Part shown: positions 7,310-15,524 of the stretch, piece after piece
How positions within the stretch are numbered: position 1 is the first letter of the stretch
How the letters are laid out: each line of letters opens with the position of its first letter
NCBI GenBank assembly: GCA_903848275.1
Contig: CAINGB010000020.1
Location: 1-33,426 of the forward strand
DNA: 33,426 nucleotides
Direction of reading: 5' to 3'
Origin: Candidatus Uhrbacteria bacterium
GTDB taxonomy: Bacteria; Patescibacteriota; Patescibacteriia; UBA9934
Made by a program: the position numbers and the translations under genes
Notes under the pieces: model-generated
Databases searched by the model: none
What the model was told of the DNA's origin: nothing
The model's input: the letters and a program-made list of their open reading frames with translations, nothing else

Positions 7310-8698
7310 TTGTTATTCTTGACCCCTAGGCATATTCCTACTATCAAGAACATCTTCGTCCGTGGCAGTTTAGTCGTCGTCCGCACTTTGGTGCGTGCGA
7401 AGTCTCTTGGTTTGCGCAGCCTTAAAGTAGTCGGCCGGCCTTTTATTGCCGTCGGTCGCGTTGTTCTCCCTCGCCTTATTGTTCCTGTTTATCACGGTCT
7501 TTACCTCCTCCGCCGCCGCCTCGAGCACTGGTACCGCCCGGCCAAAAATAAGTTCATGTACGCCTTGGCTAACCGGCACATGCTCCATATTACGGCTGTA
7601 GTTATTGCTGTTGTGGCCGGTGTCGTCAATTTCCAATTAGGCACTGTGCGCGCTGAAACCTACGGCCAACGCAGCCTTATGTACGGCTTGGTCACTCAAC
7701 ATTCCGAGCAGCTAACCGACGAATACGCCAATGTCACCCATATTAGTGCTTCCGCCCCAGTTAAATATTTGGCTGGCACGACCCTCACCCCCTCACTCGA
7801 TGCCAACACCCTCATTGGTTACGAACAAGTACCTAGCTCCATGGTCGTCGGTAGCAGTTCTCTCTCTGCCCTCACCATCGCCGACGGCAGTGCCAGCGTC
7901 GCTCCTCGCGAAAAGATTGAAACTTACATCGTGGGTAGCGGCGACACTTTGTCGACCATCGCTTCTCGTTATGGCATTAGCCTTAACACCCTGCTCTGGG
8001 CCAACAATCTAACTTCGCATTCACTCGTCAAACCTGGCCAATCTCTCACTATCCTGCCGGTCACTGGTATTGCTGCTACCGTCAAAAAAGGCGACACCTT
8101 GGCTCGCCTTGCTAAACTCTACAGCGTCGACCAAAGCAAGATTATCGCTTACAACAAGCTCGACGCTAGTGGTACCTTAACAGTTGGTCAGCAAGTTATC
8201 ATCCCTGGTGGCTCGGCTATCTACGTTGCTCCTGCTATTAAAACAAGTACCGCCGGTCGTGTTCTTACTGCCGTTCCAACCACCGCTAAACCATCTACCA
8301 CTCGTTACTCTGGCGCCAAAATGAACTGGCCAACTGACGGTACTTACATCGTTCGTGGTCTTAGCTGGTCACATACCGGTCTCGACATCGATTGTAACGG
8401 CCACTCTAATGGTACTTCTACCAACGACAACTATGCTGCCATGGACGGCGTTGTCTCCTATGCCGGTTGGCGTAACGGTTACGGCAACACCGTCGAAATC
8501 CAGCATGCTAATGGCCTTATGACACGTTACGGCCACCATTATTCCCTCTACGTTAAAACCGGCCAAACAGTCACCGCCGGTACGCCAATCGGTCGCTGTG
8601 GCTCCACCGGTAGCTCTACCGGTACTCACTTACACTTCGAAGTTATCGGCACTGGCGGCCGCCATGACTTCCGTAACCCACTTGAATACCTTCGTTAA
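7310..8698 (+). CDS. Membrane-anchored LysM / M23 metallopeptidase
   Basis: A 462-residue protein if TTG at 7310 is the start; no ATG occurs before residue ~83, after which the membrane anchor would be lost. A long basic cytoplasmic N-terminus is followed by one membrane segment (~92-110). Two LysM domains (~205-250, YIVGSGDTLSTIASRYG; ~254-298, TVKKGDTLARLAKLYS) should bind peptidoglycan. The M23 domain (~343-460) shows HTGLDID (H355, D359), the HH pair 409-410, and HLHFEV (H440, H442), so the zinc site and catalytic His look intact. It probably cuts peptidoglycan cross-bridges at the cell surface. The start codon lies at the predicted transcript start with no ribosome binding site. Confidence 0.9.
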   Translation: MLFLTPRHIPTIKNIFVRGSLVVVRTLVRAKSLGLRSLKVVGRPFIAVGRVVLPRLIVPVYHGLYLLRRRLEHWYRPAKNKFMYALANRHMLHITAVVIAVVAGVVNFQLGTVRAETYGQRSLMYGLVTQHSEQLTDEYANVTHISASAPVKYLAGTTLTPSLDANTLIGYEQVPSSMVVGSSSLSALTIADGSASVAPREKIETYIVGSGDTLSTIASRYGISLNTLLWANNLTSHSLVKPGQSLTILPVTGIAATVKKGDTLARLAKLYSVDQSKIIAYNKLDASGTLTVGQQVIIPGGSAIYVAPAIKTSTAGRVLTAVPTTAKPSTTRYSGAKMNWPTDGTYIVRGLSWSHTGLDIDCNGHSNGTSTNDNYAAMDGVVSYAGWRNGYGNTVEIQHANGLMTRYGHHYSLYVKTGQTVTAGTPIGRCGSTGSSTGTHLHFEVIGTGGRHDFRNPLEYLR

Positions 8699-8894
8699 AC
8701 CTTTTAGCAAGACGGAGGTCTTTAGCAGCGGAGGAAAAGCTTCAAGAGAAGGCCTCGTATACAACTTCCTCTAGTCGGGTGACGCGAAGGGAGGTCCCTG
8801 CTTGGGCGCGCAGCTTGCGAGCACCCAGCGGGGTCCGCAGCGGCAGGACCCGACGAAGGCCGAACGAGAAGCTGTGCGAGTTGTGAACGACGCT
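8699..8894. other. Intergenic region with long nested inverted repeats
   Basis: No gene is seen in these 196 bp between two convergent genes. GTCGGGT (near 8777) is complementary to ACCCGAC (near 8847). Inside lie CCTGC/GCAGG and a stem of the form TGGGcGCgC/GCGaGCaCCCA. A further small hairpin (GTGAA/TTCAC) sits just after the comM stop. It could be a joint 3' structure of both transcripts or a small RNA; no family is recognised and there is no T-tract. Confidence 0.45.
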
Positions 8895-10424
8895 TCACTG
8901 CACCGCCGTTCTTGGCCTGTACTGCAAAGCCTCAGCAATATGCCCGGCCGTGATTATCGACACACCCGCTAAATCAGCAATCGTTCTCGCTACCCGCAAA
9001 ACTCGTGTATAGCCTCGGGCACTCATCGCTAATCTGTCGACGGCGTGCTTCATCAAATTGTTACTCTCATCGTCGAGCACACAATGTTCCCGCAATAATT
9101 GCGACCGCAGCTCAGCGTTGGTGTGGACGTTAGTGCCCGCGAATCTCTTCGTTTGCACATCTCGTGCCGTTTGTACTCGTTCCCGAATGTCGCCAGACGA
9201 CTCCTCGTTCTCGCGACTCGTTAGCTTAGCGAAGTCGACCCGTGGCACTTCGCAACACATATCAATGCGATCCAGCAACGGCCCCGAGATTTTTTGCTGG
9301 TACTTGAGTATCTGGTGCGGATTGCAGGTGCAGGCACGTCCTGGGTCATTCAGGAACCCACACGGACACGGATTCATGGCGGCCACCAACATAAATCGCG
9401 CCGGAAATTCCAACGTTCCCGCTGCTCGCGAAATTGTTACCACACCATCTTCCAATGGCTGTCGTAAATTTTCGAGTACCGTGCGCGAGAACTCCGGGAA
9501 CTCATCTAAAAACAATACTCCCCGATGCGCCAACGATACTTCGCCAGGCTTCGGCCACGCCCCACCACCAACTAAGGCCGTCCCCGAACTCGTATGGTGC
9601 GGACTCCGGAACGGCCGCACTGCCGCCAACGCCCTCGCCCCATCAAGCGTGCCTGCCACCGAATGAATCATCGTAATCTCGAGTGCCTCGCTGAACGTCA
9701 GCGTCGGCAGTATCGACGGCAACGCTCTGGCTAACATCGTCTTGCCACTTCCTGGCGTCCCGGAAAGCAGAATATTATGCCCTCCCGCCGCCGCAATCTC
9801 CATCGCTCGTTTTACTTGAGCTTGTCCGCGAATATTATGCATATCATCCGCCGGTGGTGTCTCGGTCGCTACGGCTGGCTGGCTAATCTGCGTTGTAAAC
9901 GATCTTTCAATTCCTTCTAAACACGTCAAACACTCCTCCAATGTCGCTACTGGGTGCACCGGCAAATCAGCCACCAGCGCCGCCTCATCCGCATTCTCGC
10001 GGGCGACAACTATCCCTTTAAACCCTTGAGCCTTCGCCATCATGGCGGCGAGTAGCGCCCCTCGTACCGGGCAGACTCGACCATCCAACGCCAGCTCACC
10101 CAGGAACACATAATCACTTAATTTCACTGGCGTTTCAAAATGCCCGTGCGCCGCTAGCACCGCCACCGCAATCGCCAAATCATAGGCTGGCCCCTGCTTC
10201 TTCACATCCGCTGGCGCCAAGTTAATCGTAATATGCGTCCGCGGAAATTTCAGGCCACTATTCTTGATCGCCGCTCGCACTCTTTCCCGGGACTCATTCA
10301 CCGCCGTATCAGGCAGCCCCACAATCAGGAACTTCGGTAGTCCCGATGTAATATCCGCCTCCACCCTAATCGTTTGTGCTGTTAAACCCAGTAACGCTGA
10401 CGCATAACTACAAGCAGACCCCAT
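8895..10424 (-). CDS. comM: YifB/ComM family Mg-chelatase-like AAA+ ATPase
   Basis: A 509-residue protein of full family length. The N-terminal ChlI-like domain (~1-170, GLPDTAVNESRERVRAA, INLAPADVKKQG) precedes an AAA+ module with Walker A GTPGSGKT (222-229) and Walker B VLFLDEF (303-309). The PFRSPHHTSS and MNPCPCG/CTC signatures of the family are present. The C-terminal Mg_chelatase_C region has the SARGYTRVLRVARTIADL motif. ComM is a hexameric helicase that moves branched DNA during integration of transformed DNA; chromosomal ATPases of this type occur even in non-competent lineages. It lies downstream of lspA in the same direction. A CATATT box six bases before the ATG suggests its own leaderless transcript. 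Confidence 0.92.
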   Translation of the reverse strand: MGSACSYASALLGLTAQTIRVEADITSGLPKFLIVGLPDTAVNESRERVRAAIKNSGLKFPRTHITINLAPADVKKQGPAYDLAIAVAVLAAHGHFETPVKLSDYVFLGELALDGRVCPVRGALLAAMMAKAQGFKGIVVARENADEAALVADLPVHPVATLEECLTCLEGIERSFTTQISQPAVATETPPADDMHNIRGQAQVKRAMEIAAAGGHNILLSGTPGSGKTMLARALPSILPTLTFSEALEITMIHSVAGTLDGARALAAVRPFRSPHHTSSGTALVGGGAWPKPGEVSLAHRGVLFLDEFPEFSRTVLENLRQPLEDGVVTISRAAGTLEFPARFMLVAAMNPCPCGFLNDPGRACTCNPHQILKYQQKISGPLLDRIDMCCEVPRVDFAKLTSRENEESSGDIRERVQTARDVQTKRFAGTNVHTNAELRSQLLREHCVLDDESNNLMKHAVDRLAMSARGYTRVLRVARTIADLAGVSIITAGHIAEALQYRPRTAVQ

Positions 10425-10480
10425 AAAAAATATGTTGTTGGGGAGAGATTTAAATTTTTAGAAAACCCTGGGGGAGTTCT

Positions 10481-10927
10481 CTATTTCGTCGACTGGGGAT
10501 TACCTTTATTATAACCTATCAAAATAATCGCGCCAGCCACTATGAGGATATCCGACAAATTAATCGCCGACAGCCTAAAAAATATCAAATAATCCGTCGT
10601 AAACCCATGCGTAATCCTATCAATCAGGTTACCAATCGCACCAATCACCACTACACTCGCTCCCGCCGCTTGCATCACATTTACCTTTCTCTTAATCCAC
10701 GCAAATCTCACCAAACATCCAATCACAACCATGGTGAGCGGTATCACTATCACGAGCGGAATCATCGTATCCCCCGTAATCCCCGGATTTTTATGCAGCG
10801 CCAAATCCACTGGCCACCGCAGCACTTCACTATCCGGTTTAAAACCCCTAATTGCCATCAACTTCAAAATCACATCGATCACCTCGACCATCACAGCTCC
10901 TGTAATTATTGCTAACAATTTTTTCAT
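10481..10927 (-). CDS. lspA: Lipoprotein signal peptidase (signal peptidase II)
   Basis: A 148-residue membrane protein with four hydrophobic segments. The aspartyl protease pair is visible in GNLIDR (about residues 106-111) and INLSDILI (~125-132). It removes signal peptides from lipid-modified prolipoproteins in the cytoplasmic membrane. The ATG at 10927 gives the usual beginning (MKKLLAIITGAVMV). Earlier in-frame starts (ATG 10969, ATG 10960, TTG 10972) would add a basic tail encoded partly by a dispersed repeat, so I prefer the shorter form. No lgt or lnt gene is near. The upstream region holds a leaderless mini-ORF and a 9-bp-stem hairpin. Confidence 0.85.
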   Translation of the reverse strand: MKKLLAIITGAVMVEVIDVILKLMAIRGFKPDSEVLRWPVDLALHKNPGITGDTMIPLVIVIPLTMVVIGCLVRFAWIKRKVNVMQAAGASVVVIGAIGNLIDRITHGFTTDYLIFFRLSAINLSDILIVAGAIILIGYNKGNPQSTK

Positions 10928-10968
10928 ACTGCGGATAAACCCCCGGACGACGCGGAACATCGACTTCA

Positions 10969-11007
10969 TCAATGTTTACAGGCCTAGGACGACGCGAGAC
11001 GTCGTCC
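10969..11007 (-). repeat. 39-bp dispersed repeat, copy 1 (lspA leader)
   Basis: On the minus strand this matches 32 of 39 positions of the segment at 32798-32836. The first 16 bases (GGACGACGTCTCGCGT) and the last nine (AAACATTGA) are identical in both copies. This copy holds a perfect hairpin: AGGACGACG (10986-10994), five-base loop, CGTCGTCCT (11000-11008). Confidence 0.65.
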
Positions 11008-11023
11008 TTTGCACTTTTTCCAT
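10976..11023 (-). CDS. Possible 15-codon leader peptide upstream of lspA
   Basis: ATG at 11023 is preceded on the minus strand by TATAAT and four bases (TACC), so it would be the first codon of a leaderless transcript. The frame reads MEKVQRTTSRVVLGL and stops at 10976. The whole frame overlaps the hairpin of the dispersed repeat. It could be a translated leader affecting lspA, or chance. There is no homology evidence. Confidence 0.3.
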   Translation of the reverse strand: MEKVQRTTSRVVLGL

Positions 11024-11062
11024 GGTAATTATATTTCGATGATACTGTAATTCATCACCAAA

Positions 11063-11092
11063 CAAAAGACCCGCGAGTCATTCGCAGGTCCT
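11063..11092 (-). terminator. Terminator of the DksA-like gene
   Basis: On the minus strand GACCTGCG and CGCGGGTC form an 8-bp stem with wobble, followed by TTTTGTTTGG. Confidence 0.7.
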
Positions 11093-11098
11093 TTACTC

Positions 11099-11464
11099 TT
11101 ATACCTCTTGGGTAAGGGTCTTCTTACAAGCAATGCACGAAGTGCTCGTCGGACGAGCTAGCAAGCGTTGCACATCAATTACTTGCTTACAGTACTTACA
11201 CTGGCCGTAGGTTCCATTCTCAATCGCCTTCAAAGCCGATTTAATGTCCTTCAAGCCATCTTCCAATTCACTCTCGAGTGACAAGTTGTCGCTAAACTCA
11301 GCCACTTCCGCCGCATTCTCATCTTCGCTATCACCATGATCTGGGAAGTCAGTGGCGACCGCCCCATCTACGCCACGATGCGCAATTTTGCCAATCTCAG
11401 CTTCAAGTTTAGTCTTTTCAGTATTTAAAGCCTCGGTCAACTGGGCCAAAAGTTTCTTGTCCAT
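11099..11464 (-). CDS. DksA/TraR-type zinc-finger protein
   Basis: A 121-residue protein. A long N-terminal coiled coil with acidic stretches (DHGDSEDENAAEVAEF, ~43-57) leads to a C4 zinc finger: C89, C92, C110, C113 (YGQCKYCK and SCIACK). DksA-type proteins bind in the RNA polymerase secondary channel and tune initiation, often with ppGpp. This one keeps the globular finger and acid-rich coiled-coil layout, but the exact DxxDxA tip motif of DksA is not plain, so the general TraR/DksA call is safer. A TATAGT box lies about 45 bases before the ATG on the minus strand, and it ends in its own terminator. Confidence 0.85.
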   Translation of the reverse strand: MDKKLLAQLTEALNTEKTKLEAEIGKIAHRGVDGAVATDFPDHGDSEDENAAEVAEFSDNLSLESELEDGLKDIKSALKAIENGTYGQCKYCKQVIDVQRLLARPTSTSCIACKKTLTQEV

Positions 11465-12103
11465 ACGGGAAAATTCAGATGCCTGTTAAGTGCTGGCTAC
11501 TATAGCAAAATTTGGGAAAAAGAAAAGAGGGAGATAAGCGAGAAAAGTGTTGAGGCGCGAGGCCTAAGGAAAGATAGAAATAAATCTATGATAATGTCCT
11601 GGCTCAACAGATTGGCTTATGTCCCTCAGACGAGGGCGTAGGATGGACACCGGCTCTGTTGCTGGGTTTCCAGGTCATATCCATATTCGGACATCACCGG
11701 GCAACGCAGCCTCAGATCGGCGTCAACAGTCAGACGCTTTGACGTTCTACTCTACCCCGATAGGGTTCCCTGGCATGCCGGACGCATACAGGACGCAAGC
11801 CCAGTCGACCAAAATATGAGAGTAAAGTAGTGAGGTATCCCCCGAAGCTGAATTGTGGGGGCTTCGGAGGACTTCCCCTATGTCAGCCGTGCGATGCTTC
11901 GCACAGCGCTTAGAGGTTTTGTGGAAAGAACAAGTGAAGAGTTCACATTTACATTATAGTTCCCTGAACACCTATTGTAAACAGGCTATAAGCCCTGCAA
12001 AATAAGGAAAATCTCTATTTGTGGATAACTTTCCGAACTAATTCTGTATAGGCCTGTGGATAACTTGTGGGGATAACGGCACTTATCCCCTTTCCTCACT
12101 TTT
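11465..12103 (+). ncRNA. Candidate structured RNA of unknown family in a 639-bp gene-free region
   Basis: No convincing protein gene is present. A TATGAT box near 11588 could start a plus-strand transcript near 11600. Hairpins include CTGTTGC/GCAACGCAG (11656-11662 with 11701-11709), CGTCAA/TTGACG (11721-11726 with 11739-11744), CCCCCGAAGC/GCTTCGGAGG (11839-11848 with 11861-11870), GTGCGA-TGCT-TCGCAC (11889-11904) and GTGAA/TTCAC (11934-11946). GGGGATAA/TTATCCCC (12069-12090), followed by T-runs, could end it. I tested by eye for RNase P, tmRNA, 6S and SRP RNA signatures and found none. Strand is inferred from promoter and terminator placement. Confidence 0.4.
12020..12090. other. Cluster of DnaA-box-like sites
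   Basis: TGTGGATAA, the reverse complement of the DnaA box TTATCCACA, occurs perfectly at 12020-12028 and 12055-12063. TGGGGATAA (12068-12076, one mismatch) and an inverted TTATCCCC (12083-12090) follow. Two exact and two degenerate boxes in 71 bp next to a moderately AT-rich stretch resemble part of a replication origin. All flanking genes to about 16.8 kb point the same way and dnaA is not in view, so this is only a candidate. Confidence 0.45.
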
Positions 12104-13345
12104 TTACCAACAAAGCTTAGTCCGATTGTTATTAATTGCCACTTCACTGAAGTTTTCTAAGAACATTGCAGCTGCACGATTATTGTTCAGGAGCATTGTT
12201 GGCGTCTGCCCGGTGATCAGCGAAGTTGCCAGCCAAGTATGTGCATCGCTTAAGCAGGTCGACGCTGGTCTAGCTCCATTTTCTAAAGAAATTTCGCGAT
12301 TTGCTACGGTAATCAAGCTGGGTGTCTTGGCTATACGCAGTGTTTCCCCGGCCTTATTCGCTAAAGTGATGAAAGTATAAGTTTCTTCGGCTTTAATATC
12401 GGTTGTAATATCCGCCGGGTTACTCCTCAGCTCGTTGTAGCTGGTGCCATCACTAGTTGTCCACGCTAGCGTAGCCAAACTCACTCTATTCATCATATCT
12501 TTGCCTAAGCTGGCCGCTTCATCCACGGTCATATCGCCCGGCGCAAAGCTCAAATAATAGCCGAGCCCGGCCTTATCCTCGGTCAACAAGATCGAGCCAC
12601 CATTTGCTAGTAGCATCGCTAGTGCTCGGCTATCCGCTGGAATTGGTAAAAGTTCCGCTGCTAAAACCGGCAACTGTAACGAATTAGCTGGCACGGTTAA
12701 ACTAGCCAAAACCTTAGCATCTGCACTAATCATCGGCATCATTGCCTCATCCGCCGCTACATCCGTACCTCGAATCGTTATCCCTTTAGCATTAATGTGC
12801 AGTGGCTCACGAGTAGCTTTAGCTCCATATGTAATCACCTCGCCCTGAAAGAATGGCGACAAAGCTCGTAAAGTTACGTGAACGCCAGTATCTTGCACTC
12901 CATTACTGCTCTTTGTTACCACCGTAGTGTTGCCGTGGATGCTCGTTTTGTAACCGAATCCTGCTAAACTCTTGCCACTCTCCTCATCTAACGCTTTATC
13001 AATAACATAACTAACTGAGCCATCATTGCTAATATCGAACGTTACTTCCCTCTTACTCTCAGCAATTATTTCGTTGAGTGTTACTGGCGACCCAGCCATC
13101 ACTGTCAATCCGCTCAAATGGTCAGCTATTAAGTGTTTATTGTTCGGGGTCACAAGCAAATGAATACTCATTGCCGTATCGTTCGGCTGATACCGTAAAG
13201 TCGGAGCAATCACGTATTGCAAGCGCCAAGCCACCACCGCCAACACCAAGCCCAACCCGAGCGCGCTATAAAGGGCAACAACCCGGGCGTAATCACGCCG
13301 GGTTGTTATTTGTCCCTCAAGAGGAATATTGAGCGCTCCTGGCAC
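12104..13345 (-). CDS. Membrane-anchored protein of unknown function, 413 aa
   Basis: The product has a short cytoplasmic N-terminus, one membrane segment (~22-43, VVALYSALGLGLVLAVVAW) and a ~365-residue outside portion rich in Ser, Thr, Ala and Asn with regular hydrophobic alternation, probably beta-rich. A second half repeats themes such as PADSRALAMLLANGGSILLTEDKAGLGYYLSF. I do not recognise a family. The GTG start at 13345 is four bases after the pnp stop codon, so translation is probably coupled to pnp. A very strong hairpin lies in codons 11-22. A later start would lose the membrane anchor. Confidence 0.65.
   Translation of the reverse strand: MPGALNIPLEGQITTRRDYARVVALYSALGLGLVLAVVAWRLQYVIAPTLRYQPNDTAMSIHLLVTPNNKHLIADHLSGLTVMAGSPVTLNEIIAESKREVTFDISNDGSVSYVIDKALDEESGKSLAGFGYKTSIHGNTTVVTKSSNGVQDTGVHVTLRALSPFFQGEVITYGAKATREPLHINAKGITIRGTDVAADEAMMPMISADAKVLASLTVPANSLQLPVLAAELLPIPADSRALAMLLANGGSILLTEDKAGLGYYLSFAPGDMTVDEAASLGKDMMNRVSLATLAWTTSDGTSYNELRSNPADITTDIKAEETYTFITLANKAGETLRIAKTPSLITVANREISLENGARPASTCLSDAHTWLATSLITGQTPTMLLNNNRAAAMFLENFSEVAINNNRTKLCW
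13277..13307. terminator. Strong hairpin between pnp and its downstream gene
   Basis: AACAACCCG pairs with CGGGTTGTT, and after a one-base bulge GCGT pairs with ACGC around an AATC loop (plus-strand reading), for 13 bp in all. It lies inside the first codons of the downstream minus-strand gene and could block exonucleases, end part of the pnp transcripts, or control the downstream gene. It has no proper T-tract. Confidence 0.4.
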
Positions 13346-13349
13346 ACTA

Positions 13350-15524
13350 TTAGCGCTTAGTAGTCGGTGCCGCAGCCGCTGGGCGTTCTGGGTACACGTT
13401 CCCTTCTGCCTGTTTCATGCTCAAATTCGTGCGGCCCTTGTCGTCAATTTCAATCACCTTAACTTTCACCTTGTCGCCAACTTTCACAATGTCGGTCACC
13501 TTATCCACGCGCCATGGAGCCAGCTCGGAGATGTGCACCAAGCCATCCTTGCCTGGCAAAATCTGCACAAACGCGCCGAATTCCATCAAGCGGACAACTT
13601 CACCATCAAACAATTCACCGGCTTGCACCTCGCGGGTCAAGTCCGTCACCCACTTGAGGGCAGCTTCACCAGATGGGCCGTCAAGCGCCGTAATCATCAC
13701 CAAACCATCCTGTTCAATGTCGATCGAGCTGACACCAGTCTTAGCAATAATCTCGTTGATCATCTTGCCGCCCGGGCCAATAACCTCGCGAATCTTTTCT
13801 GGGTTAATCTTCAACTGCAAGATACGTGGCGCGTTCGGCGACAATTCCTTGCGTGGCGCTGCGAGTGCCGCCAACATAACGTCGAGCACTTGCAAACGGG
13901 CCGTCTTAGCGCCGCGCACTGCCTCGACTAGAATGTCGCTGGTCAACCCCTCGGTCTTGGTATCCATCTGAATTGCTGTAATACCCTTGGTAGTACCGGT
14001 GATCTTAAAGTCCATGCCGCCTTCGCCGTCTTCCAGGTCCTGCAAATCAGTAATCACCACACTGCGCTTACCATCACTGGCCAAGCCCATGGCAATACCG
14101 GCCACTGGGGCCACAATCGGCACACCAGCATCCATCAAAGCGAGCGTGGTACCGCAGGTAGAGCCCATCGAACTGCTACCGTTGCTGCCGAGCACTTCCG
14201 ACACCACACGAATTGAATACGGGAAGATCTCCTTCTCCGGAATCATGAAGTTCAAAGCCTTTTCCGCCAACGCTCCATGACCAATATCGCGACGACTAGC
14301 CCCGCGGAGTGGCTTAGCTTCACCAACCGAGAATGGCGGGAAGTTATAGTGATGCATGAAGCGCTTTTCGCCAGTCAACTCCATACCATCAAGCGTTTGC
14401 TTATCGCCCGGCGCACCGAGCGTACAAATGGAGAGCACTTGAGTTTCACCACGCATGAACAAAGCCGATCCGTGCACACACGGCAACGTCGCGACCTCGC
14501 TCGACAACGGCCGAATCTCATTTAAGGCCCGACCATCAACACGCTTGCCTTCATCCAAAATCATCTTAGTAATCACGGCCTCAATCGCGCCATACACCAG
14601 GCTATTAGCGTAACCCACTTCCGCCGACTCCACACCTTGCGCCACCAAGTACTCGCTCAAACGGTGCTTCACCTCGTCGCGCGCCACGGCCCGTTCCGTC
14701 TTGCTAGCTTTTGGTGCCCCAAAGAACAATTCACGAATCACTGGTTCCAAGAACGTCAAAGCCATCTCTTTCACCGCCTCACGCTTAGCATGGCCGAGCT
14801 TCTCCGCCTCCGTAGCTGGCGTAAACAAATCCTTCTTCTCCTTACCTACCTTGGCGCGCACTTCCTCAATCAACTTAATAACCGGGCCGAGTGCTTTGCT
14901 GCCGAAGTCAAAAGCCTTCAGCACCATCTCCTCGTCCACCTGGTTCGCTCCAGCTTCGATCATGACAATCTTTTCTGGTGTTCCAGCGACGTCGATATCA
15001 AACTGGCTGATTCCACGCTGTTCGTAAGTACCGTTAATGATCAACTCGCCATTAATTTCGTTGACGCGAGCGGCAGCAATTGGGCCGTTCCATGGGATGT
15101 CACTCATGTGGAGTGCACAGCTAGCGGCGATCAAGCCCGGTACGTCCGCGTCATTCTCACCATCAAAAGCCAGCACGGAAACAATCACCTGCACGTCATG
15201 TTCAATCCGCTTATCAAACAACGGGCGAATCGCGCGGTCAATAAACCGAGCATTCAATACAGCCTCATCGGTCGGCCGACCCTCACGCTTAATGAATCGT
15301 GAGCCTTTAATGCGGCCTGCGGCGTACAACTTTTCTTCAAACTCCACCATCAGCGGGAAAAAGCCGAGGCCTGGGCGCTTGTCCTTGGCCAACACCGCAG
15401 TCGCGAGAACCACCGTGTTGCCGTATTGCACCAAACAGCTACCGTTCGCTGCCTGTGCCATCTTGCCCGTCTCAATCGTCAGCGTTTTACCGCCGTACTC
15501 CATGCTAAACTTGTTCGTTGCCAT
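13350..15524 (-). CDS. pnp: Polyribonucleotide nucleotidyltransferase (PNPase)
   Basis: A 724-residue enzyme of standard size. It has two RNase PH domains (~1-220 and ~310-540), with the active second one showing GASRRDIGHGALAEKAL and the acidic DLQDLEDGEGGMDFKITGT segment. A KH domain (~550-610, INPEKIREVIGPGGKMINEI) and an S1 domain (~615-690, FDGEVVRLMEFGAFVQILPGKDGLVHISEL) bind RNA. It degrades RNA phosphorolytically from the 3' end and takes part in degradosome-like complexes. It is downstream of rpsO with a NYN nuclease gene between; rpsO and pnp are neighbours in many bacteria. The leader before the ATG contains a GATATCCC/GGGATGTC hairpin, a layout reminiscent of pnp autoregulation in enterobacteria, but this is inference. 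Confidence 0.97.
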   Translation of the reverse strand: MATNKFSMEYGGKTLTIETGKMAQAANGSCLVQYGNTVVLATAVLAKDKRPGLGFFPLMVEFEEKLYAAGRIKGSRFIKREGRPTDEAVLNARFIDRAIRPLFDKRIEHDVQVIVSVLAFDGENDADVPGLIAASCALHMSDIPWNGPIAAARVNEINGELIINGTYEQRGISQFDIDVAGTPEKIVMIEAGANQVDEEMVLKAFDFGSKALGPVIKLIEEVRAKVGKEKKDLFTPATEAEKLGHAKREAVKEMALTFLEPVIRELFFGAPKASKTERAVARDEVKHRLSEYLVAQGVESAEVGYANSLVYGAIEAVITKMILDEGKRVDGRALNEIRPLSSEVATLPCVHGSALFMRGETQVLSICTLGAPGDKQTLDGMELTGEKRFMHHYNFPPFSVGEAKPLRGASRRDIGHGALAEKALNFMIPEKEIFPYSIRVVSEVLGSNGSSSMGSTCGTTLALMDAGVPIVAPVAGIAMGLASDGKRSVVITDLQDLEDGEGGMDFKITGTTKGITAIQMDTKTEGLTSDILVEAVRGAKTARLQVLDVMLAALAAPRKELSPNAPRILQLKINPEKIREVIGPGGKMINEIIAKTGVSSIDIEQDGLVMITALDGPSGEAALKWVTDLTREVQAGELFDGEVVRLMEFGAFVQILPGKDGLVHISELAPWRVDKVTDIVKVGDKVKVKVIEIDDKGRTNLSMKQAEGNVYPERPAAAAPTTKR

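Noticed and set aside
11619-11819. 66-codon frame in the gene-free region
   Set aside because: Composition is unlike neighbouring proteins, no ribosome binding site is present, and it crosses several hairpins of the candidate RNA.
11465-12103. RNase P RNA, tmRNA, 6S or SRP RNA
   Set aside because: None of the conserved cores (for example GAGGAAAGTCC, the tmRNA tRNA-like ends with encoded CCA, the SRP GGAAG-tetraloop region) could be found on either strand.
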